Source of the DNA: an uncultured Eubacteriales bacterium | GTDB lineage: Bacteria; Bacillota; Clostridia; Lachnospirales; Lachnospiraceae | Direction: 5' to 3' | Assembly: GCA_949294665.1 (NCBI GenBank) | Contig: CASFID010000067.1 | Location: 1 to 64,000 of the forward strand | Length of the DNA stretch: 64,000 nt | The notes under the pieces: generated by a model | Databases searched by the model: none | What the model was told of the DNA's origin: nothing | Seen by the model: the letters and a program-made list of their open reading frames with translations, nothing else | Shown: piece by piece, positions 1 to 7,945 of the stretch | Layout: each line of letters starts with the position of its first letter | Position numbering within the stretch: position 1 is the first letter of the stretch | Translations under genes and position numbers: made by a program

Positions 1-21
1 AAGGTTGAAGAAGAGGCATAA
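1..21 (+). CDS. rpmD: Ribosomal protein L30, C-terminal end only (partial)
   Basis: The window opens inside a reading frame that ends KVEEEA-stop, 20 bases before rplO. The acidic tail and the position directly upstream of L15 fit L30 of the large ribosomal subunit, which precedes rplO in the spc operon. Only seven codons including the stop are visible, so the identity rests mainly on gene order. Confidence 0.65.
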   Translation, partial: KVEEEA

Positions 22-41
22 AAAGATAAGGAGGTAACGTC

Positions 42-482
42 ATGGACTTATCAAACTTAAGACCGGCAGACGGTTCTAAACAGAGTGATAATTTCAGAAG
101 AGGCCGCGGACATGGTTCAGGAAACGGCAAGACAGCCGGCAAAGGCCACAAAGGACAGAAAGCCCGTTCAGGTGCGACAAGACCTGGATTTGAAGGTGGT
201 CAGATGCCTTTATACAGAAGGATCCCGAAGAGAGGGTTCACGTGCAGGAACTCCAAGACGATCGTGGCGATCAACCTGGGAGCTCTTGAGAGATTCGAGG
301 ACGGCGCTACAGTATCCGTTGATACGCTGATCGAGAGCGGGATTGTGAAAAACCCAAGAGACGGGGTAAAAATTCTTGGAAATGGAGAGTTAACTAAGAA
401 GCTTACAGTTCAGGCAAATGCATTCAGCGCATCTGCCGCTGAGAAGATTGAAGCGCTTGGTGGAAAAGCAGAGGTGATCTAA
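42..482 (+). CDS. rplO: Large-subunit ribosomal protein L15
   Basis: L15 binds 23S rRNA late in assembly of the 50S subunit. The 146-residue product has the expected length, the glycine- and basic-rich N-terminal arm ([20 protein letters not shown]) and the compact C-terminal domain ending near GGKAEVI. A strong AGGAGG-type site lies just before the ATG. The stop codon overlaps the secY start by one base (TAATG), which implies translational coupling in the spc operon. Nothing is unusual here. Confidence 0.98.
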   Translation: MDLSNLRPADGSKQSDNFRRGRGHGSGNGKTAGKGHKGQKARSGATRPGFEGGQMPLYRRIPKRGFTCRNSKTIVAINLGALERFEDGATVSVDTLIESGIVKNPRDGVKILGNGELTKKLTVQANAFSASAAEKIEALGGKAEVI

Positions 483-1834
483 TGCTTAAGACAGTACGGA
501 GAGCATTTCAGATTGAAGACATCAGAAAACGTATTTTCTATACATTTGCAATGCTTGTCGTTGTGAGGCTTGGATCCCAGCTCCCTACTCCGGGGGTAGA
601 TCCAACTTTCATTCAGGAATTTTTTCAACAGCAGACCGGTGACGCATTCAATTTTTTTGAGGCGTTCACCGGCGGTTCCTTTACAAATTTTTCTGTATTT
701 GCACTGAGTATCACGCCTTACATTACATCTTCCATTATCATGCAGTTGCTTACAATTGCGATCCCGAAGCTTGAGGATATGCAGAAGGAGGGCGAGGAAG
801 GAAGAAAGAAGATCGCGGCGATCACAAGATATGTGACGGTAGGACTTGCGCTGATCGAATCCACTGCTCTCGCAGTAGGACTCGGACGTCAGGGACTTCT
901 CGAGAATTACAGCTTTGTCGACTGTGCGATCGTGGTGTGCACACTCACTGCGGGAAGCGCGTTTCTGATGTGGATCGGTGAGCGTATTACGGAGAATGGC
1001 GTCGGAAACGGTATATCGATCGTACTTCTGATCAATATTCTTTCCCGTCTTCCTCAGGATCTTACAACGCTGTACCAGCAGTTCGTCTCGGGCAAGAAGA
1101 TTGCACAGGCAGGACTCGCAGCTCTGATCATCCTGGCAGTGATCCTTGCGGTTGTTATTTTCGTAGTTCTGCTTCAAAGCGGAGAGAGAAGGATCGCTGT
1201 GCAGTATTCCAAGAAAGTACAGGGCAGAAAGACGTACGGCGGGCAGTCTACACATATCCCGCTCCGTGTGAATACAGCCGGAGTTATCCCGGTTATTTTT
1301 GCATCTTCGCTGATGCAGACGCCGATCGTTATCGCGCAGTTTATCGGAGCGGGCAATGGAACAGGGATCGGAAGTCAGATACTTGCAGGCATGAACTCCA
1401 ACAACTGGTGTGATCCTGAGCATCCGATTTATTCGATCGGTCTCGTGGTATATATTCTGCTTACCATATTTTTTGCGTATTTCTATACGTCGATCACTTT
1501 CAATCCGCTTGAGATCGCAAACAATATGAAGAAAAGCGGCGGTTTCATCCCCGGTATCCGTCCGGGTAAACCGACGGTAGAGTATCTGCAGAAGATTCTG
1601 AATTACATTATTTTCATAGGCGCATGCGGACTGATCATCGTTCAGGTGGTCCCGTATTTCTTCAACGGTGTGTTTGGCGCAAACGTTTCTTTCGGAGGTA
1701 CGTCGCTGATCATTATCGTAGGAGTTGTGCTTGACACGATCAAAAAGATCGAGTCCCAGATGCTCGTGAGAAATTATACAGGATTCTTAAATAATAAAGG
1801 AAGCAACATGACAAATAGCTTTCTGGGATATTAA
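482..1834 (+). CDS. secY: Protein translocase subunit SecY
   Basis: SecY is the channel of the Sec translocon in the cytoplasmic membrane and works with SecE, SecG and the SecA motor. The 450-residue product begins [20 protein letters not shown], contains about ten hydrophobic spans, and carries the family signatures GSQLPTPGVDP, SSIIMQLLTIAIP and the plug/hinge-rich core, ending NKGSNMTNSFLGY. It is coupled to rplO by a one-base overlap. The 177-base spacer that follows contains a repeat and a hairpin before adk. Confidence 0.98.
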   Translation: MLKTVRRAFQIEDIRKRIFYTFAMLVVVRLGSQLPTPGVDPTFIQEFFQQQTGDAFNFFEAFTGGSFTNFSVFALSITPYITSSIIMQLLTIAIPKLEDMQKEGEEGRKKIAAITRYVTVGLALIESTALAVGLGRQGLLENYSFVDCAIVVCTLTAGSAFLMWIGERITENGVGNGISIVLLINILSRLPQDLTTLYQQFVSGKKIAQAGLAALIILAVILAVVIFVVLLQSGERRIAVQYSKKVQGRKTYGGQSTHIPLRVNTAGVIPVIFASSLMQTPIVIAQFIGAGNGTGIGSQILAGMNSNNWCDPEHPIYSIGLVVYILLTIFFAYFYTSITFNPLEIANNMKKSGGFIPGIRPGKPTVEYLQKILNYIIFIGACGLIIVQVVPYFFNGVFGANVSFGGTSLIIIVGVVLDTIKKIESQMLVRNYTGFLNNKGSNMTNSFLGY

Positions 1835-2011
1835 GCCGTTTTAAGCTCGCTGTGTTTTGCTCGATGAGAGAGTGAAATATCGCGGGCTCATGGCGTTTTG
1901 AAGCAATAACTCGGCGTAGCCGCGGTAAGCACGTAAGTGCGATTTTGAGAATGCGCTCACCGAGTGTTGTAATATACACAATCAATTAACAAAAAGATCG
2001 GAGGTTAGATT
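1835..2011 (+). other. secY-adk spacer with foldable repeat
   Basis: This 177-base spacer has no gene. It contains the inverted repeat ACTCGG (1909-1914) and CCGAGT (1960-1965). Between them sits the hairpin GCAC-GTAA-GTGC, whose GTAA would be a GNRA-type tetraloop in RNA. A closely similar sequence recurs in the rpoA-rplQ spacer. The adk ribosome site (CGGAGG) follows. A role as processing site, attenuator or degenerate repeat is possible but not shown. Confidence 0.6.
1913..1954 (+). repeat. GNRA-hairpin repeat, copy 1
   Basis: The sequence around GCACGTAAGTGCG matches 6698-6740 almost base for base, including TAAGCACGTAAGTGCG, TTTTG and GAATGC with single substitutions between them. Both copies lie in spacers of the same ribosomal gene cluster, upstream of adk here and of rplQ in the second case. 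Confidence 0.7.
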
Positions 2012-2656
2012 ATGAAGATTATCATGCTTGGCGCACCGGGTGCAGGAAAAGGGACTCAGGCGAAGAAGATTGCAGAGAAGTATTCCATCCCGCATATCTC
2101 CACGGGCGATATCTTCCGTGCCAACATCAAAAACGGCACAGAGCTCGGGAAAAAGGCTAAAACCTACATGGATCAGGGCCTTCTCGTGCCGGATGAGCTG
2201 GTTGTGGATCTGGTGGTGGACAGAGTACAGCAGGACGACTGTGCGAACGGATATGTGCTCGACGGTTTCCCGCGCACGATCCCGCAGGCAGAGGCTCTTG
2301 ACAAAGCTCTTTCAGAGATGGGACAGAAGATAGACTATGCGATCAATGTGGAAGTCCCGGACGATAATATCGTCAATCGAATGTCTGGCAGAAGAGCCTG
2401 TGTAGACTGTGGAGCTACCTACCATATCGTATATGCTCCTACTAAAAAAGAAGGAGTCTGCGACAAATGCGGCGGAAGTCTCATCTTAAGAGATGACGAT
2501 AAGCCGGAGACGGTACTTAAGAGACTGGGCGTGTATCACGAGCAGACACAGCCTCTGATCGATTATTATACACAGGCCGGCATCCTGAAAGAAGTAGACG
2601 GCACGGTCGATATCAACGATGTATTTGCCGCGATAGTAGACATCCTGGGAGAATAG
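2012..2656 (+). CDS. adk: Adenylate kinase, zinc-binding long form
   Basis: Adenylate kinase interconverts ATP plus AMP and two ADP in the cytoplasm. The 214-residue product shows the P-loop GAPGAGKGT (residues 7-15), the AMP-site motif DGFPR (84-88) and a long LID. Four cysteines (C130, C133, C150, C153) are spaced as a structural zinc site, as in many Gram-positive enzymes. It lies between secY and a KOW-domain gene. The map gene that commonly follows adk in Firmicutes is not present here. Confidence 0.98.
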   Translation: MKIIMLGAPGAGKGTQAKKIAEKYSIPHISTGDIFRANIKNGTELGKKAKTYMDQGLLVPDELVVDLVVDRVQQDDCANGYVLDGFPRTIPQAEALDKALSEMGQKIDYAINVEVPDDNIVNRMSGRRACVDCGATYHIVYAPTKKEGVCDKCGGSLILRDDDKPETVLKRLGVYHEQTQPLIDYYTQAGILKEVDGTVDINDVFAAIVDILGE

Positions 2657-2662
2657 GCCGGG

Positions 2663-2917
2663 ATGAGACTGGAACCGGGGATGCTCGTAAAGTCAAAAGC
2701 AGGCCGCGATAAGAGTCAGATCTATGTCGTGATCAGCGCAGAAGAAAGGTATGCATATGTGGCGGACGGGGATATAAGACCTCTCCGCCGCATGAAGCGG
2801 AAAAACACCAGACATCTTCAGCCGATCCTGAAGATACGGCTGACAGGGACGCCGGATGATACGGCGATCAGGGAGATAATAAAAAAATCTACCCAACACA
2901 AAAACAGAATTCAGTAA
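2663..2917 (+). CDS. KOW-domain RNA-binding protein (L14e-like)
   Basis: This small basic protein (84 residues) begins MRLEPGMLVKSKAGRDKSQ, the glycine-containing KOW-type turn found in ribosomal L14e-like and other RNA-binding proteins. It then has a basic stretch (RRMKRKNTRHLQPI). Genes of this type are commonly placed just before infA in Clostridia. It starts six bases after adk, so it is almost certainly cotranscribed. The exact role, probably ribosome- or rRNA-associated, is not established. Confidence 0.85.
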   Translation: MRLEPGMLVKSKAGRDKSQIYVVISAEERYAYVADGDIRPLRRMKRKNTRHLQPILKIRLTGTPDDTAIREIIKKSTQHKNRIQ

Positions 2918-2953
2918 TGAGGGCGGGCAGCCCTGACAGCAGGAGGATTAAAA

Positions 2954-3172
2954 ATGTCAAAAGCTGACGTGATCGAAATTGAAGGAGTAGTAGTGGAAAA
3001 GCTCCCTAATGCTATGTTCAAAGTAGAGCTGGAAAATGGTCATATCGTACTCGCACACATCAGCGGAAAGCTGAGAATGAATTTTATCAAGATTCTGCCG
3101 GGAGATAAGGTAACACTTGAAATGTCACCGTATGATCTCAGCAAGGGAAGGATTATCTGGAGAGATAAATGA
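2954..3172 (+). CDS. infA: Translation initiation factor IF-1
   Basis: IF-1 binds the A site of the 30S subunit during initiation. The 72-residue product is a single S1/OB-fold domain of exactly the usual length, with the signature stretches [14 protein letters not shown] and [19 protein letters not shown] and the ending KGRIIWRDK. An AGGAGG site lies eight to nine bases before ATG. It is followed by a long spacer containing repeats and a promoter for the alpha-operon genes. Confidence 0.98.
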   Translation: MSKADVIEIEGVVVEKLPNAMFKVELENGHIVLAHISGKLRMNFIKILPGDKVTLEMSPYDLSKGRIIWRDK

Positions 3173-3239
3173 CCGAAAGCACTTAGTGAAAGCAAGGCAG
3201 AGCCGCAACTTGAACTTAGTGCGAAGTCGTTCCGTGAGA

Positions 3240-3261
3240 TTGGCGAGGTATTTTCGAGCCT
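3240..3261 (+). repeat. 22-base spacer repeat, copy 1 (infA-rpmJ)
   Basis: A 22-base sequence beginning TTGGCGAGGTATT and ending TCGAGCCT recurs at 3594-3615 with one difference. In both places it is preceded by CACTTAGTG, at about 3180 and 3567. Around copy 1 the flanks GTTCCGT and ACGGAAC form an inverted repeat, so the unit can fold. Confidence 0.75.
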
Positions 3262-3338
3262 GGCGAACGGAACTTCCTTGATTTATATATAATAATAAAT
3301 TATTTTACTGAAAAAATCATTTAAAATGAAATTAATTG

Positions 3339-3368
3339 TTGACTCGTCAAAGCATTTGATGCTATACT
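3339..3368 (+). promoter_or_regulatory. Internal promoter before rpmJ and the alpha operon
   Basis: TTGACT (3339-3344) and TATACT (3363-3368) are separated by 18 bases, a good match to a housekeeping sigma factor promoter. It would start transcription near 3375 and feed rpmJ-rpsM-rpsK-rpsD-rpoA independently of the upstream spc genes. Confidence 0.7.
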
Positions 3369-3375
3369 ATGAAAT

Positions 3376-3408
3376 GGTCACTTTTGGGGTGGTGTGCCCA
3401 AAAAGACC
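3376..3408 (+). promoter_or_regulatory. Hairpin at the 5' end of the rpmJ transcript
   Basis: GGTC pairs with GACC and TTTTGGG pairs with CCCAAAA, giving an eleven-pair stem with a small internal loop. It begins within a few bases of the predicted start site of the promoter at 3339-3368. Such a 5'-end hairpin could stabilise the mRNA or bind a ribosomal protein; neither is shown. Confidence 0.5.
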
Positions 3409-3449
3409 AGAAAATGTAGGCAAAACACATAAGGGAAGGAGGATTTGAC

Positions 3450-3563
3450 ATGAAAGTTAGATCATCAGTAAAACCAATTTGTGAAAAATGCAAGATTATT
3501 AAAAGAAAAGGAAGCGTCAGAGTAATCTGTGAGAATCCGAAACACAAACAGCGTCAGGGCTAG
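3450..3563 (+). CDS. rpmJ: Ribosomal protein L36
   Basis: The 37-residue product [20 protein letters not shown]... ends NPKHKQRQG. It has the zinc-ribbon cysteines and histidine (C11, C14, C27, H32) of the C+ form of L36, a late-binding 50S protein. The ribosome site AGGAGG lies just upstream. It sits between infA and rpsM, its standard place, but with long spacers on both sides. Confidence 0.97.
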   Translation: MKVRSSVKPICEKCKIIKRKGSVRVICENPKHKQRQG

Positions 3564-3977
3564 AACACTTAGTGTGATGTCTGTTCGGCGAACTTGGCGA
3601 GGTATTATCGAGCCTAGTGAGGCGAACGTCCGCATTGTATTCGGATTTTGATTTAGGCGGCTGACAGCGAGACACACCAGGCATTGTGTAGAGCTGTTTA
3701 ATATACAGTAAGGATACACCGCATCTGTACACAGGTACCGCAGAGCGGGTGGTCTGGCATTTCTGTATATTGCTTCTAATACCCGGCGTTTGCATTGGCG
3801 GAACATTCAGAAAGATCCGTGCCGGGAAAGGGCGGGCATACATTGCGCGCCTGGGCTGGGATATCGGGTGAGAGACGCCCGGTAGGATGCACGACACCAA
3901 GCGACAGAAAGATTTCTGTACCGCATCCGCAGCCTCAGTTAAAGTAGATATCAACAAAGAAAATGGAGGAAAGACAC
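3564..3977 (+). promoter_or_regulatory. Long rpmJ-rpsM spacer, candidate structured leader
   Basis: This 414-base spacer holds no convincing gene. Near its start is the second copy of the 22-base repeat. Further in, AATATACAG (3700-3708) pairs perfectly with CTGTATATT (3763-3771), enclosing smaller complementary segments, and the rest is rich in short complementary GC blocks. In many bacteria the operon starting with rpsM is controlled by a ribosomal protein binding the leader mRNA. This spacer is a candidate for such an element, by inference only. Confidence 0.45.
3594..3615 (+). repeat. 22-base spacer repeat, copy 2 (rpmJ-rpsM)
   Basis: This is the second copy of the element at 3240-3261, differing at one base (TATTATC against TATTTTC). 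It lies 31 bases after the rpmJ stop, again behind a CACTTAGTG sequence. Confidence 0.75.
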
Positions 3978-4346
3978 ATGGCTCGTATTGCAGGTGTAGA
4001 CTTACCAAGAGACAAACGCGTAGAAATCGGTCTGACTTATATCTATGGAATCGGTAGAACAAGTTCAAACCGTATCTTAGCAGAGGCAGGGGTAGATCCC
4101 AGCACTCGCGTAAGAGATCTTACAAGTGAGGAAGTAAAGAAGATCAGTGCAGTGATCGATGAGACTCAGGTGGTAGAAGGTGACCTCAGAAGAGAGATCC
4201 AGCTTAACATCAAGAGACTCAAAGAGATCGGATGCTACCGTGGAATCCGTCACAGAAAAGGACTCCCGGTACGCGGCCAGAAGACAAAGACAAATGCAAG
4301 AACTTGCAAAGGTCCGAAGAGAACTGTAGCAAATAAGAAAAAATAA
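3978..4346 (+). CDS. rpsM: Small-subunit ribosomal protein S13
   Basis: S13 sits in the head of the 30S subunit and contacts the P-site tRNA. The start chosen is the ATG giving [19 protein letters not shown], because GGAGGA lies seven bases before it; an in-frame ATG five codons upstream is immediately upstream of that site. The 122-residue product has the helix-turn-helix core and the basic C-terminal tail ([16 protein letters not shown]). It heads the alpha-operon run rpsM-rpsK-rpsD-rpoA. Confidence 0.98.
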   Translation: MARIAGVDLPRDKRVEIGLTYIYGIGRTSSNRILAEAGVDPSTRVRDLTSEEVKKISAVIDETQVVEGDLRREIQLNIKRLKEIGCYRGIRHRKGLPVRGQKTKTNARTCKGPKRTVANKKK

Positions 4347-4393
4347 GCTGAAAGCAGCTTAATCCAGAGAAATAAGAAAGTAGGTTAGTTTAA

Positions 4394-4789
4394 ATGGCAA
4401 AGAAAGTTGCGAAAAAAGTAACAAAAAAACGTGTCAAGAAAAACGTTGAACGAGGACAGGCACACATCCAGTCATCTTTTAATAATACAATCGTTACATT
4501 AACAGATACACAGGGAAATGCTCTTTCATGGGCAAGTGCAGGCGGCCTGGGATTCAGAGGTTCAAGGAAATCTACTCCATATGCGGCACAGATGGCGGCT
4601 GAGACAGCAGCTAAGGCGGCATTAGTACATGGTCTTAAATCAGTAGATGTCTTTGTAAAAGGCCCGGGATCAGGAAGAGAGGCAGCGATCCGTGCGCTTC
4701 AGGCATGTGGTATCGACGTAGTCAGCATCAAAGATGTGACTCCGGTTCCGCACAACGGATGCCGTCCGCCGAAACGCAGAAGAGTCTAA
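4394..4789 (+). CDS. rpsK: Small-subunit ribosomal protein S11
   Basis: S11 lines the mRNA exit path on the 30S platform. The 131-residue product has a lysine-rich N-terminus, the conserved [13 protein letters not shown] and [14 protein letters not shown] segments, and the terminal [13 protein letters not shown]. The gene lies 47 bases after rpsM and before rpsD, in normal alpha-operon order. Confidence 0.98.
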   Translation: MAKKVAKKVTKKRVKKNVERGQAHIQSSFNNTIVTLTDTQGNALSWASAGGLGFRGSRKSTPYAAQMAAETAAKAALVHGLKSVDVFVKGPGSGREAAIRALQACGIDVVSIKDVTPVPHNGCRPPKRRRV

Positions 4790-4875
4790 TCTCAGTGAGA
4801 ATGTAATCTGGTATAAATACAAAGTAACTAAAACAGCGGTTGTCCGCTGATGTGTATGAAATTAGGAGGATAGAC

Positions 4876-5469
4876 ATGGCAGTAAACAGAGTTCCTGTTC
4901 TTAAAAGATGCCGTTCATTAGGCATGGATCCGATTTACCTCGGAATCAGTAAGAAATCTAACAGACAGCTTAAGAGATCAAACAGAAAAATGAGTGAGTA
5001 TGGTCTCCAGCTTCGTGAAAAACAGAAAGCAAAATTCATTTACGGCGTTCTCGAGAAACCGTTCAGAAATTATTTCGAGAAAGCAAAACAGATGGAAGGC
5101 ATGACAGGCGATAACCTGATGAGACTTCTTGAGTCCAGACTGGACAACGTTATGTTCCGCATGGGATTTGCAAGAACGAGAAGAGAAGCGAGACAGATCG
5201 TTGATCATAAGCACGTTCTCGTAAACGGCAAGCAGGTAAACATTCCGTCTTACCTTGTGAAGGCCGGGGACGTGATCACCATCAAAGAAAACAAAAAAGG
5301 CTCACAGAGATACAAAGAGATTCTCGAAGCAACAGGAGGAAACATGGTTCCCGACTGGCTTGATGTTGACTCAGAGAATCTTACAGGTACAGTGAAAGAG
5401 CTTCCGGCAAGAGAAGCGATCGATGTTCCTGTAGATGAGATGCTGATCGTCGAGCTGTATTCTAAGTAA
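4876..5469 (+). CDS. rpsD: Small-subunit ribosomal protein S4
   Basis: S4 nucleates 30S assembly by binding the 5' domain of 16S rRNA and is a frequent autoregulator of its operon. The start chosen ([19 protein letters not shown]) has AGGAGG six bases upstream; a longer in-frame start at 4840 lacks such a site. The 197-residue product contains the S4 RNA-binding fold ([35 protein letters not shown]). No zinc-type cysteine cluster is seen. Confidence 0.98.
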   Translation: MAVNRVPVLKRCRSLGMDPIYLGISKKSNRQLKRSNRKMSEYGLQLREKQKAKFIYGVLEKPFRNYFEKAKQMEGMTGDNLMRLLESRLDNVMFRMGFARTRREARQIVDHKHVLVNGKQVNIPSYLVKAGDVITIKENKKGSQRYKEILEATGGNMVPDWLDVDSENLTGTVKELPAREAIDVPVDEMLIVELYSK

Positions 5470-5528
5470 TATCGGCTGCAACAGCGTACCCCTTCAACAT
5501 TTTAGAACCCATAAGGAGGGTCTGTGTA

Positions 5529-6488
5529 GTGTTTGATTTTAATAAACCAAATATTGAAATTACGGATGTTTCAGATGATAAAAAGTATGGAAGGTTTGTC
5601 GTAGAGCCGCTTGAGAGGGGCTACGGAACGACACTTGGAAACTCCCTGAGAAGAATCATGCTTTCTTCTCTTCCGGGAGTAGCCATCAGTTCCGTAAAGA
5701 TCGATGGTGTGCTTCACGAGTTCAGTTCCATCCCGGGAGTGAAGGAAGATGTCACAGAGATCATCATGAATCTGAAATCTCTGGCGATCAAGAACACTTC
5801 CGAATCTGATGAAGTCAAGACAGCTTATATCGAGTTCGAGGGTGAGGGTGTTGTTACAGGCGCTGACATCCAGGCGGATTCCGATATCGAGATCGTCAAC
5901 CCGGATCAGGTCATCGCTACATTGAGCGGCGGAAAAGACTGCAAACTGTATATGGAGCTTACCATTACAAAGGGCAGAGGATATGTGAGTGCAGATAAGA
6001 ATAAGACCGAGGACATGCCGATCGGCGTGATTCCGATCGATTCCATCTACACACCGGTGGACCGCGTGAATCTCACTGTAGAGAATACCCGTGTCGGACA
6101 GATCACAGATTATGATAAGCTGACACTTGACGTATGGACAAAGGGAACAATGCTTCCAGACGAGGCTGTCAGCCTTGCAGCGAAAGTATTGAGCGAGCAC
6201 CTGAAACTCTTCGTCGATCTCTCCGAAGTCGCTCAGGCAGCGGAGGTAATGATCGAGAAAGAGGATGACGAGAAAGAGAAAGTCCTTGAGATGAGTATCG
6301 ACGAACTCGAACTTTCCGTGCGTTCCTACAATTGTCTGAAGAGAGCCGGAATCAATACAGTGGAAGAGCTTACAAACAAGACGCCAGAGGATATGATGAA
6401 GGTCCGCAACCTCGGACGTAAATCCCTCGAGGAAGTTCTTGCTAAGCTCAAAGAGCTCAACCTGGAGTTAAATCAAGGCGACGAATAG
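5529..6488 (+). CDS. rpoA: RNA polymerase alpha subunit
   Basis: Alpha dimerises to scaffold RNA polymerase, and its C-terminal domain contacts promoter UP elements and activators. The start is GTG with AAGGAGGG eight bases upstream, giving [15 protein letters not shown]. Residues 1 to about 230 are the dimerisation domain ([20 protein letters not shown]). An acidic linker follows, then the helix-hairpin-helix C-terminal domain ([31 protein letters not shown]). Length 319 is typical. Confidence 0.98.
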   Translation: MFDFNKPNIEITDVSDDKKYGRFVVEPLERGYGTTLGNSLRRIMLSSLPGVAISSVKIDGVLHEFSSIPGVKEDVTEIIMNLKSLAIKNTSESDEVKTAYIEFEGEGVVTGADIQADSDIEIVNPDQVIATLSGGKDCKLYMELTITKGRGYVSADKNKTEDMPIGVIPIDSIYTPVDRVNLTVENTRVGQITDYDKLTLDVWTKGTMLPDEAVSLAAKVLSEHLKLFVDLSEVAQAAEVMIEKEDDEKEKVLEMSIDELELSVRSYNCLKRAGINTVEELTNKTPEDMMKVRNLGRKSLEEVLAKLKELNLELNQGDE

Positions 6489-6532
6489 CATAAGACGTCT
6501 TGTATAAGAAACATTGAAATATATTTCTGTCG

Positions 6533-6583
6533 ATAAGACCGAAGAGCACGGCAGAAGCATTTGATTAATAAGACCGAAGAGCA
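6533..6583 (+). repeat. Two 16-base direct repeats after rpoA
   Basis: ATAAGACCGAAGAGCA occurs at 6533-6548 and again at 6568-6583 without mismatch. A shorter relative, GACCGAAAGCA, follows the infA stop near 3171, which suggests a family of sequences used in several spacers of this cluster. Confidence 0.75.
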
Positions 6584-6666
6584 TAACCAAGTGTGAGTTA
6601 CAGTTCAGGCATACATTGAACGGGAGAAGAAAACATGCTTGCATGTTTTTTCGAGCGGTCATATGT

Positions 6667-6680
6667 ATGAGCTGAGCGCC
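6667..6680 (+). repeat. 14-base repeat shared with the ychF-lgt spacer
   Basis: ATGAGCTGAGCGCC is repeated exactly at 48921-48934, downstream of ychF. Fourteen identical bases in two spacers far apart, each next to other repeated elements, suggest a common dispersed repeat, although 14 bases alone is weak. Confidence 0.5.
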
Positions 6681-6697
6681 TGCACATGAAAAACGGC

Positions 6698-6740
6698 GGC
6701 GATAGCCGTAATAAGCACGTAAGTGCGGTTTTGCGAATGC
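6698..6740 (+). repeat. GNRA-hairpin repeat, copy 2
   Basis: This near copy of 1913-1954 contains the same GCAC-GTAA-GTGC hairpin and is followed by TTTTG and GAATGC. The loop and stem are unchanged, while the flanks carry substitutions, as expected if the hairpin matters. Confidence 0.7.
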
Positions 6741-6778
6741 CGCGCTGAACTGTAACGTAAAATAGGAGGAAATTTAAA

Positions 6779-7315
6779 ATGGCAAAGTATAGAAAACTCG
6801 GCAGAACATCCAGCCAGAGAAAAGCGTTGATCAGAAATCAGGTAACGGCTCTGCTCAACAATGGAAAAATCATCACAACTGAGGCGAAAGCAAAAGAAAT
6901 CCGCAAAGTTGCTGAGAAACTTATCGCAATGGCAGTAAGAGAGAAAGACAACTTTGATGAAGTAACTGTCACAGCTAAAGTTGCCCGCAAGGACAAGGAC
7001 GGCAAGAGAGTGAAAGAAGTCGTAGACGGAAAGAAAGTAACAGTTTATGACGAGACAGAGAAGAAGATCAAGAAAGATCAGCCGAGCCGTCTTCACGCAA
7101 GACGTGAGATGATGAAGGTTCTCTGCCCGGTTACAGAAGTTCCGGCAAAGGCTGCAGGTAAGAAAGCAGGCACAAAGAAAGTTGACGTAGTAGAGAAGCT
7201 TTTCACGGAGATCGCACCGAAGTATGAGAACCGTAACGGCGGTTACACAAGAATCGTCAAGATCGGACAGCGCAAAGGCGACGCTGCTATGGAAGTTCTG
7301 ATCGAGCTTGTATAA
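6779..7315 (+). CDS. rplQ: Large-subunit ribosomal protein L17, extended form
   Basis: L17 lies near the peptide exit tunnel of the 50S subunit. The N-terminus ([20 protein letters not shown]) and the C-terminus ([20 protein letters not shown]) are canonical. The 178-residue length is well above the roughly 115-130 usual in bacteria. The excess is a lysine-rich, hydrophilic insertion at about residues 60-105 ([18 protein letters not shown]). It ends the alpha operon and is followed by a strong terminator. Confidence 0.97.
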   Translation: MAKYRKLGRTSSQRKALIRNQVTALLNNGKIITTEAKAKEIRKVAEKLIAMAVREKDNFDEVTVTAKVARKDKDGKRVKEVVDGKKVTVYDETEKKIKKDQPSRLHARREMMKVLCPVTEVPAKAAGKKAGTKKVDVVEKLFTEIAPKYENRNGGYTRIVKIGQRKGDAAMEVLIELV

Positions 7316-7356
7316 ACTAAATAAAGATCAAGTATAATTTACCGCCGGGTAAATGT

Positions 7357-7411
7357 AAAGCGTTGAATCTGTATCGGCAGGCCATAGGAGATACAGATTT
7401 GGCGCTTTTTT
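7357..7411 (+). terminator. Terminator of the ribosomal operon
   Basis: AATCTGTATC pairs with GATACAGATT, extended by AAGCG pairing with CGCTT across small internal loops, and the stem is followed by a T run (CTTTTTT). It lies 42 bases after rplQ and would end transcription of the alpha operon. Confidence 0.85.
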
Positions 7412-7488
7412 AAGTTGATAAGGCGGATATATAAACAAAAAAACAATAATCTGGAAAGATATATGTGGGAAAGGATGGATAACATACT

Positions 7489-7809
7489 ATGGAATGGATA
7501 TATCTGGTAATTGCAGGAGGACTGGAAGTATTCTGGTCCACATGCATGAAATATTCAAATGGATTTACAGAATTAAAATTTACAGTGCTGACGCTCGTGG
7601 GAATGATATTCAGTTTTCTGTTCCTGTCCCAGGCGACAAAGACGCTGCCCCTGGGAACGGCCTATGCAGTGTGGACAGGAATCGGAGCCCTTGGCGCAGT
7701 TATAGTAGGTATCGTACTCTTCAAAGAACCGGTAACTGCAGCAAGGATATTCTTCGTATCACTGCTGCTGATCGGGATAGTAGGTCTGAAAGCGACGTCA
7801 GGGCATTGA
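7489..7809 (+). CDS. gdx: Small multidrug resistance family exporter, SugE/Gdx type
   Basis: This 106-residue protein has four predicted membrane helices and the SMR central glutamate (E13 in MEWIYLVIAGGLEVFWS). The stretch WSTCMKYSNGFT and the ending GIVGLKATSGH resemble the SugE/Gdx branch, whose characterised members export guanidinium in exchange for protons as dual-topology dimers. No guanidine riboswitch is recognisable in the short upstream gap. The family is secure; the substrate is an inference. Confidence 0.85.
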   Translation: MEWIYLVIAGGLEVFWSTCMKYSNGFTELKFTVLTLVGMIFSFLFLSQATKTLPLGTAYAVWTGIGALGAVIVGIVLFKEPVTAARIFFVSLLLIGIVGLKATSGH

Positions 7810-7850
7810 TCCCCGATCGTGAAGCATCGCTCAAAGTCTGAAAACAAACA

Positions 7851-7890
7851 GAGACGAGGTTCTGAAATATTTTTTTCAGCGCCTCGTCTC
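7851..7890. terminator. Bidirectional terminator between convergent genes
   Basis: GAGACGAGG pairs perfectly with CCTCGTCTC, with further pairing of CTGAAA and TTTCAG inside. It lies between the ends of the convergent SMR gene (+) and the wall hydrolase gene (-), with T-rich or A-rich tracts on both sides. Confidence 0.75.
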
Positions 7891-7945
7891 AGTTTATTTT
7901 CTGCGTTATCGAATTCAGCAGTTGTTTACAAAAATACAGAAATTT

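Larger units (their letters stand above)
6489..6778 (+). promoter_or_regulatory. rpoA-rplQ spacer: repeat-rich, foldable leader
   Basis: This 290-base spacer has no gene but is highly structured. It has a 16-base direct repeat (6533-6548 and 6568-6583) and a short hairpin AAAACATG-CTTG-CATGTTTT followed by T residues (6630-6651). A perfect 12-base inverted repeat (GTTACAGTTCAG at 6597-6608, CTGAACTGTAAC at 6745-6756) brackets the second copy of the GNRA hairpin and ends just before the rplQ ribosome site. It could control rplQ translation or be a mosaic of decayed repeats. Confidence 0.55.

Noticed and set aside
479-1423. Long minus-strand open frame (314 codons) opposite secY
   Set aside because: It lies entirely over secY, is rich in C, R, H and S as expected of a reverse shadow, and has no family features.
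7412-7488. Possible guanidine riboswitch before the SugE/Gdx gene
   Set aside because: Only 77 bases remain after the terminator, and neither the paired ACGR motifs nor a long conserved fold is visible.
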